From Lachnospiraceae bacterium (GTDB lineage Bacteria > Bacillota > Clostridia > Lachnospirales > Lachnospiraceae), in assembly GCA_009911185.1 (NCBI GenBank), contig QXWW01000037.1, positions 1-37,662 on the forward strand: 37,662 nucleotides of DNA, read 5' to 3'. Positions 32,595 to 37,662 of this stretch are shown piece after piece (the first letter of the stretch is position 1; every line of letters begins with the position of its first letter). The notes under the pieces were generated by a model. It worked only from the letters and a program-made list of their open reading frames with translations, had not been told where the DNA came from and did not search any database. Both the position numbers and the translations under genes were made by a program.

Positions 32595-34259
32595 ATGAAA
32601 GAATCAGCATATCAGGTTTGGATTGATGGGGAGGAGAAGCAGTATCCTGCGGGTATTACGTTTATGGACATTGTCAGGGAATACCAGTCAGGATATGAAG
32701 ATGATATTGTACTGGTGGTGTTTAATAACCACTTAAAAGAGCTTCATAAAAGGCTTAAGGCGGATGGAAATCTGTCCTTTGTGACAACACGGGAGAAAGC
32801 AGGCAAAAAAGCTTATCGCCGCAGCGCTACTCTTTTGATGCAGCGTGCCGTCAACAGTCTGGCAAAAGAAGATGGAAAACGGGTTACTGTGCGGGTGGAA
32901 CATTCCATCAGCCAGGGGTATTATTGCGAACTGCAGGGAGAGACGGCGGACGAAGCCTATATTGGCAGGCTGCGGCAGGAAATGCTTCATCTGGTTGAGG
33001 AAGCGCGGCCAATTGAGAAAACCAGCCTTTCTACCGATGATGCAGTAGCTCTTTTCGGGGAGCTGGGGATGCATGATAAGGAGCGGTTGTTTGCATACCG
33101 GAGAAGTTCCAAAGTTAATATTTACAGTATTGGGAATTATAAAGATTATTATTATGGTTATATGGTGCCGAATACCAGTTATCTGAAGTATTTTGAACTA
33201 AAGCTGTATGAAGAAGGATTTGTGCTGCTGTTTCCTAATGAGAATACTAGACAGACGGCGGAATTTCTTCCCTCCGGCAAGTTGTTTCATGTCTTGAAAG
33301 AGTCGGCGGAATGGGGAGAGATGCTGGATATTGGAAGCATTGGGGCATTGAATGACGCTATTGCCCAGGGGCGCATTCGTGATGTGATACTGGTGTCGGA
33401 GGCGTTGATGGAGCGTAAGATCGGCAGACTTGCGGAAGAGATTGCAGAAAAACCCGATAAAAAATTTATTATGATTGCAGGTCCCTCGTCTTCTGGCAAG
33501 ACCACTTTTTCCCATCGACTTTCCATACAGATGATGGCGCAGGGCCTCAAACCTCATCCGATTGCGCTGGACGATTACTATGTGAATCGGGAAGATAGCC
33601 CGAAGCATCCGGATGGAAGTTATAATTTTGAGTGTATGGAAGCTCTGGATATTGAGTTATTCAACCAGGATATGTCCGCTCTGTTAAGAGGAGAACGGGT
33701 CGAGCTTCCCACTTATAATTTCCGCACCGGGAAGCGGGAGTATAAAGGGATTTTCAAGCAGTTGGGTAAGAATGACATTTTGGTTTTAGAGGGTATCCAT
33801 GGACTGAATGACAAGCTGTCTTATTCTCTGCCATCTTCCAGCAAATTGAAAATTTATATCAGCGCTCTGACACAGTTAAATATTGATGAGCATAATAATC
33901 TTCCCACCACGGACGGGAGAATGATTCGCAGAATCGTGCGGGATGCCCGGACCAGGAATCATCCGGCAAAGGCGACGATCGGTATGTGGGATTCTGTACG
34001 TAAGGGAGAGGAGAAGTATATTTTTCCGTTCCAGGAGGACGCAGATATTATGTTTAATTCCGCGCTTATTTATGAGCTTGCAGTGCTTAAACAGTATGCG
34101 GAACCGCTGCTGTTTGAGATTGATAAAAACTGTCCGGAGTATGTGGAGGCAAAGAGGCTGTTAAAGTTTTTGGATTATTTTCTTCCAGTACCCAGTGAAG
34201 ATATTGCAAAAAACTCTATTTTGCGTGAATTTATCGGGGGAAGCTGTTTTAATGTCTGA
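32595..34259 (+). CDS. nucleoside kinase (uridine kinase-like, with TGS/SAD-like N-terminus)
   Basis: This 554-residue protein has an N-terminal region resembling the TGS and second additional domain of threonyl-tRNA synthetase (residues 1 to about 270), without an aminoacylation core. A PRK/uridine kinase P-loop domain follows: Walker A AGPSSSGKTTFSHR at about 295-308, ALDDYYVNREDSP next, and the lid segment RRIVRDARTRNHPA. It likely phosphorylates a nucleoside or related substrate; the family is widespread in Clostridia. ATG at 32595 is chosen because GGAGGA lies 4 bases upstream; the ATG at 32583 overlaps that SD. Confidence 0.88.
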   Translation: MKESAYQVWIDGEEKQYPAGITFMDIVREYQSGYEDDIVLVVFNNHLKELHKRLKADGNLSFVTTREKAGKKAYRRSATLLMQRAVNSLAKEDGKRVTVRVEHSISQGYYCELQGETADEAYIGRLRQEMLHLVEEARPIEKTSLSTDDAVALFGELGMHDKERLFAYRRSSKVNIYSIGNYKDYYYGYMVPNTSYLKYFELKLYEEGFVLLFPNENTRQTAEFLPSGKLFHVLKESAEWGEMLDIGSIGALNDAIAQGRIRDVILVSEALMERKIGRLAEEIAEKPDKKFIMIAGPSSSGKTTFSHRLSIQMMAQGLKPHPIALDDYYVNREDSPKHPDGSYNFECMEALDIELFNQDMSALLRGERVELPTYNFRTGKREYKGIFKQLGKNDILVLEGIHGLNDKLSYSLPSSSKLKIYISALTQLNIDEHNNLPTTDGRMIRRIVRDARTRNHPAKATIGMWDSVRKGEEKYIFPFQEDADIMFNSALIYELAVLKQYAEPLLFEIDKNCPEYVEAKRLLKFLDYFLPVPSEDIAKNSILREFIGGSCFNV

Positions 34260-34386
34260 TTTGAAAAGCATAGTTTTTAGGAACAAAACGGAGAGGCAAA
34301 ATTTGATATGATTTGAACAAGTTATTTTAAAAAACTTCAACAAAGATATTAAATTTGCAGAGAAAATAATTGTAAGCAAAAATTGA

Positions 34387-34415
34387 TTGAGCATCAAACG
34401 AATATATTGTATACT
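34387..34415 (+). promoter_or_regulatory. candidate promoter of the large secreted protein gene
   Basis: TTGAGC (34387-34392) and TATACT (34410-34415) are separated by 17 bases, with TG directly before the -10. Transcription would start near 34422, leaving an 80-base leader. The rest of the 34260-34501 gap is AT-rich with no gene visible. Confidence 0.5.
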
Positions 34416-34501
34416 GAGGTTGAGGGAGCGTAGAGTTTAGCGGTTTTAATGTAACTTGAAGACTTTTTAGCGGTGAATTTATGAAACGAGGAGGTAAAGT
34501 T

Positions 34502-37500
34502 ATGACAAAAAAGAAGTTTCAAAGTGTTTTAAGCATCACGACCGCAGTGATTATGTGTATCTCATTATTGTTTCCGTCAGTTCCAGTGTGGGCGGCGTCA
34601 GAAGGTATGGGATGGAATACGTCTGTTTCTCAGACAAAGACAGTAGAACAGTATGATTCGATTGACGGGCTTTCCGGTGAGATTTTGTATGATACCAGCG
34701 GCAAACGGGTTATGGCCTGTGGCGGTGAAGTCCGTCAGTGTACGGAGAATGGAGTAACAAAGTGGTATTGGTTTGGCGTGGATGACCTGGAAAAAGCCGA
34801 GGGCGAAGAGAAAGAAGAAGGGATCCATTTGTATAGCTCTACGGATTTATACAACTGGGATTACGAAGGTATTATGTGGGATATCCAAGGCGCGGCGCAT
34901 CCCAAGATACTCTATAACGCAGAGCAGAAGCAGTACGTGATGTGGGTGTCCACCTTCGAGGGAGTGAGCGTTGGCGTCAGCAACAGTATTAAGGGTCCAT
35001 TTACTTCTGTCAGTGATACCGGGGCAGATCATGTTATGGGTTTTATCAATTTATATGAGGAGAGGCCAGGTACAGCTTATGCGTTATATTCGAATTTCTC
35101 TGCTATGCCGGGTTCAAACAACAGCTTTTTCCTGGCGCAGTTGTCCAGTGACTATAAGAAGATTGAAGGTACGCCGCAGCAGATCCAGTTTGCGGGAGGT
35201 ACCCTTGAAAATATGGAAGGGGGTATCTTAAAAAAGGACGGAAAATATTACATAGTCAATGCAGGTATGTCGCAATATGCAGTTGCTGCTTCTCTGGATA
35301 GTGAATGGGAGGTCAATACCCTTAAGATGTGGGACGGCACGGCTTACAAGGATATCGTTAGCAAAAATCAAACCAGCAGTGTTTTCCATGTAAAAACGGA
35401 TAATTCAGACGAATACGTTTGTATAGGCGACAGTGTGGGCGGAGAAACGGAAGAAGTCAGGTATATCTGGCTGCCGATTGAATTTTTTGAGGATGGTTCG
35501 GCTGCACTGAGAGAATTGAGTAACTGGAAACTGGATGGATCCATTTCAGGTGGTCCGGAAAATCCTGTATTATACGATTCCATCCATGGCTTGGCAGATG
35601 AAATGTTATATGATACAGAAGGGCAAAAGATTCAGGCCTGTGGCGGCGAGGTTCACCAGGTGGAAGAAAATGGCGAGACGAAATGGTATTGGTTTGGAGA
35701 AGATGTGCCAGGCTCTTCTGATGATGCCTCCAATGCCGTACATGGGATTCATTTGTACAGCTCCTCAGATTTGTATAACTGGACCCGTGAGGAAGATATC
35801 TTTAAGGGAATGAGTTCTAAGGAGCAGTTTGAGACAGATGAGTATTTCAGGACTTTGTATGGTGATTTGAGCGACAGTGAGAAAAACATGGTATTTGAAT
35901 GTTTGCAGAATTGTCCAACTGCGCATCCAAAGGTACTCTATAATGAGAAGAAACGTCAGTATGTCATGTGGGTGCCTGATTTTCAGGGGGCAGAATGCAT
36001 TGCTGTCAGCGATAGTATCAAGGGACCTTTCCGGTTTGTCAAATATTGTGAGAGTGTAACTGGATTTGTGACTATGTATCAGGAGAAAAACGGTGCGGCC
36101 TACGTCGTTTATCAGGGAGCAGACGGTCTTGCGATAGCAAAGCTGACGGATGATTACATGGATGTTACGGATAATGCGCAAACGCTCACTTTTAATGGTG
36201 AAACCAAACTAAGCAGTGCAGAAGGCGCTATGTTTAAGCAAAACGGTAAATATTATATCATTAATGCAGGGATGAAGCAATATGCAGTGTCGGATACTCT
36301 GGCTGGCACATGGTCCGTACACCCGCTTCAGATGGTAAGTGATAAGGGACAAATTTCCGGGGAAGAGGATGAAGATTACCAATTAAACCCAACAAGCTGT
36401 ATTCTGCCAGTAAATACAGAGGATGGCGTTATTTACATCAATATTTCAGACAAATGGGATAGCGCTGCGGCAGATCAGACGAGATATGTTTGGCTGCCTG
36501 TAAAGTTTTCCGAAGACGGTACGATTGCATTAAGGGAATTAAGTCACTGGAAGCTTGAAGATATTCAGCCGGAGGAACCCGATGTATCTCCGATCCCAGG
36601 AATGAATGATTCGATTGACGGGCTTTCCGGTGAAATTTTATATGATACAGCAGGTGAACGGGTTTACGCCTGCGGTGGTGAGGTTCATCAGGTTGAAGAG
36701 GACGGACAGACAAAATGGTATTGGTTTGGTGTGAATGACTTAGAGATGGATGGACAGATAAAACAGCCGGGGATCCATCTGTACAGTTCTACAGATTTAT
36801 ATAACTGGGTGCATGAAGGCACAATGGGGGAGATTGGCAAAGACTGTTTAATTGCGCATCCCAAAATGCTTTATAATGAGCAGAAGCAGCAGTTTGTGAT
36901 GTGGGTGGAACTGGAAACAGGCGGAATGAAAGTGGCAGTCAGTAAGAGTATCAAAGGGCCGTTTACCCTTGTTGACGGTGCTGGAAACAGTGATATAACA
37001 GGATTCATTAATTTGTTTAAAGACAGGGATGGTACTGCTTATATCTTATATGGTTCCAGAGATATATATGTTCCAGGAAGTCCAGAGACATCAAAGCTTG
37101 GCAAAGTGTTTATGGCAAAATTATCAGAGGATTATACGCAAGTTGAAGGTGCGTCCTGGGAATTACAATATACAGATGGCGGTACGCTCTTTAATTCTGA
37201 GGGCGGTATCTTTGAGCGGAATGGAAAATATTATATCATCAATGCCGGAAATCCGGACAGCGATGGTCCTCAATATGCGGTGGCTGATTCTTTGAAGGGT
37301 CCATGGACAGTTCATGGCATACAGATGTGGAATAATGAAGAACAGAAGTTTGAAGATATTGTCAGCAAGAATCAGACCAGCAATGTCTTCCAGGTAAAGA
37401 CAAAAAATGAGGATACTTACATCTGCGTTGGCGACAGTGTGGGAGGCGAAATTCCTGAACAGGTCAGATATATCTGGCTTCCTGTAAAATTTTTTGAAGA

Positions 37501-37662
37501 CGGTACAGTTGCTTTGGAGAAATTAAGCAATTGGAGACTGGAGTTGGACAGACCGGATGTTGAGGTGACAGAGGTCAGACTAAGTGAAGAGAGCAAGACG
37601 CTGCAGGAGGGAGAAAAATACCAGATCAATGCGACAGTCTTACCGTCAAATGCGAGCAATAA
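34502..37662 (+). CDS. large secreted protein with three GH43-like modules and a Big2-like domain (incomplete)
   Basis: The frame is open for 1053 codons and runs off the window end without a stop. A signal peptide (basic KKK, hydrophobic core, cleavage after about VPVWAA) is followed by three homologous modules starting near residues 52, 359 and 703, each about 300 long. Each shows DSI-GL, LYDT-G, A-CGGEV, KWYWFG, GIHLYSS-DLYNW, AHPK-LYN, VS-SIKGPF and EG-fK-nGKYYI-NAG. This five-blade-like pattern, with YDT-G-IQACGG then WYWFG, recalls the GH43 subfamily of exo-beta-1,3-galactanases. From about 1020 a bacterial Ig-like (Big2) domain begins (VTEVRLSEESKTL). GAGGAGG precedes the ATG. It likely targets host or plant glycans; catalysis is unproven. 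Confidence 0.85.
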   Translation, partial: MTKKKFQSVLSITTAVIMCISLLFPSVPVWAASEGMGWNTSVSQTKTVEQYDSIDGLSGEILYDTSGKRVMACGGEVRQCTENGVTKWYWFGVDDLEKAEGEEKEEGIHLYSSTDLYNWDYEGIMWDIQGAAHPKILYNAEQKQYVMWVSTFEGVSVGVSNSIKGPFTSVSDTGADHVMGFINLYEERPGTAYALYSNFSAMPGSNNSFFLAQLSSDYKKIEGTPQQIQFAGGTLENMEGGILKKDGKYYIVNAGMSQYAVAASLDSEWEVNTLKMWDGTAYKDIVSKNQTSSVFHVKTDNSDEYVCIGDSVGGETEEVRYIWLPIEFFEDGSAALRELSNWKLDGSISGGPENPVLYDSIHGLADEMLYDTEGQKIQACGGEVHQVEENGETKWYWFGEDVPGSSDDASNAVHGIHLYSSSDLYNWTREEDIFKGMSSKEQFETDEYFRTLYGDLSDSEKNMVFECLQNCPTAHPKVLYNEKKRQYVMWVPDFQGAECIAVSDSIKGPFRFVKYCESVTGFVTMYQEKNGAAYVVYQGADGLAIAKLTDDYMDVTDNAQTLTFNGETKLSSAEGAMFKQNGKYYIINAGMKQYAVSDTLAGTWSVHPLQMVSDKGQISGEEDEDYQLNPTSCILPVNTEDGVIYINISDKWDSAAADQTRYVWLPVKFSEDGTIALRELSHWKLEDIQPEEPDVSPIPGMNDSIDGLSGEILYDTAGERVYACGGEVHQVEEDGQTKWYWFGVNDLEMDGQIKQPGIHLYSSTDLYNWVHEGTMGEIGKDCLIAHPKMLYNEQKQQFVMWVELETGGMKVAVSKSIKGPFTLVDGAGNSDITGFINLFKDRDGTAYILYGSRDIYVPGSPETSKLGKVFMAKLSEDYTQVEGASWELQYTDGGTLFNSEGGIFERNGKYYIINAGNPDSDGPQYAVADSLKGPWTVHGIQMWNNEEQKFEDIVSKNQTSNVFQVKTKNEDTYICVGDSVGGEIPEQVRYIWLPVKFFEDGTVALEKLSNWRLELDRPDVEVTEVRLSEESKTLQEGEKYQINATVLPSNASN

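Noticed and set aside
1-37662. CRISPR arrays, prophage or intact insertion sequences
   Set aside because: No regularly spaced identical repeats, phage structural genes or complete transposase genes were seen.

Overview
The window reads as a chromosomal segment of an anaerobic, low-to-mid GC Bacillota, most likely class Clostridia and plausibly Lachnospiraceae. Supporting signs are strong AGGAGG-type ribosome binding sites, TTG and GTG starts, the dgt-dnaG-sigA-trmK-nif3 gene order, a C5-pathway uroporphyrinogen III cluster with no protoheme branch, and a fused cobA-hemD. The genus cannot be fixed by reading alone.

Region 1 (1-9520) is tetrapyrrole and cobalamin metabolism. A small alarmone synthetase overlaps cbiB. 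Then come an aldo/keto reductase overlapping a CobD-type decarboxylase, cobQ and cbiC. After these come hemA, a NUDIX hydrolase overlapping a precorrin-2 dehydrogenase, and hemC. Region 2 (9521-11154) is an AT-richer accessory patch. It holds three small genes of unknown function, two of them broken by apparent single-base losses in T runs. Region 3 (11155-17762) resumes the pathway. It opens with an unusual 904-residue fusion of a TetM-like ribosomal GTPase to a YacP/Rae1-like NYN nuclease domain, followed 9 bases later by cobA-hemD, then hemB and hemL. HemA, L, B, C and D make uroporphyrinogen III. CobA and the dehydrogenase take it to sirohydrochlorin. CbiC, CobQ, CbiB and CobD act later in corrin synthesis. 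No hemE, G or H type gene is present.

Region 4 (17763-25731) is mixed: a membrane-anchored amidase, an RNA methyltransferase with HEAT-like repeats, an alpha/beta hydrolase, exonuclease III, a NdpA-type nucleoid protein and two tRNA-Leu genes (anticodons AAG and CAG). Its long gaps carry decayed genes: an IS630-type transposase remnant, a broken minus-strand small gene, and a 75-base sequence present in two inverted copies. Region 5 (25732-34259) holds a 4Fe-4S aldo/keto reductase, the replication/sigma operon dgt-dnaG-sigA-trmK-nif3, and an uridine kinase-like protein. Region 6 (34502 to the edge) is the start of a very large secreted protein with three GH43-like modules and a Big2-like domain; it is still open at the window end.

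The two most notable signals are the TetM-like/NYN fusion and a family of structured intergenic hairpin repeats. The repeats lie after cbiB, hemA and the amidase gene, with a possible relative after hemB; their stems differ between copies but stay paired.
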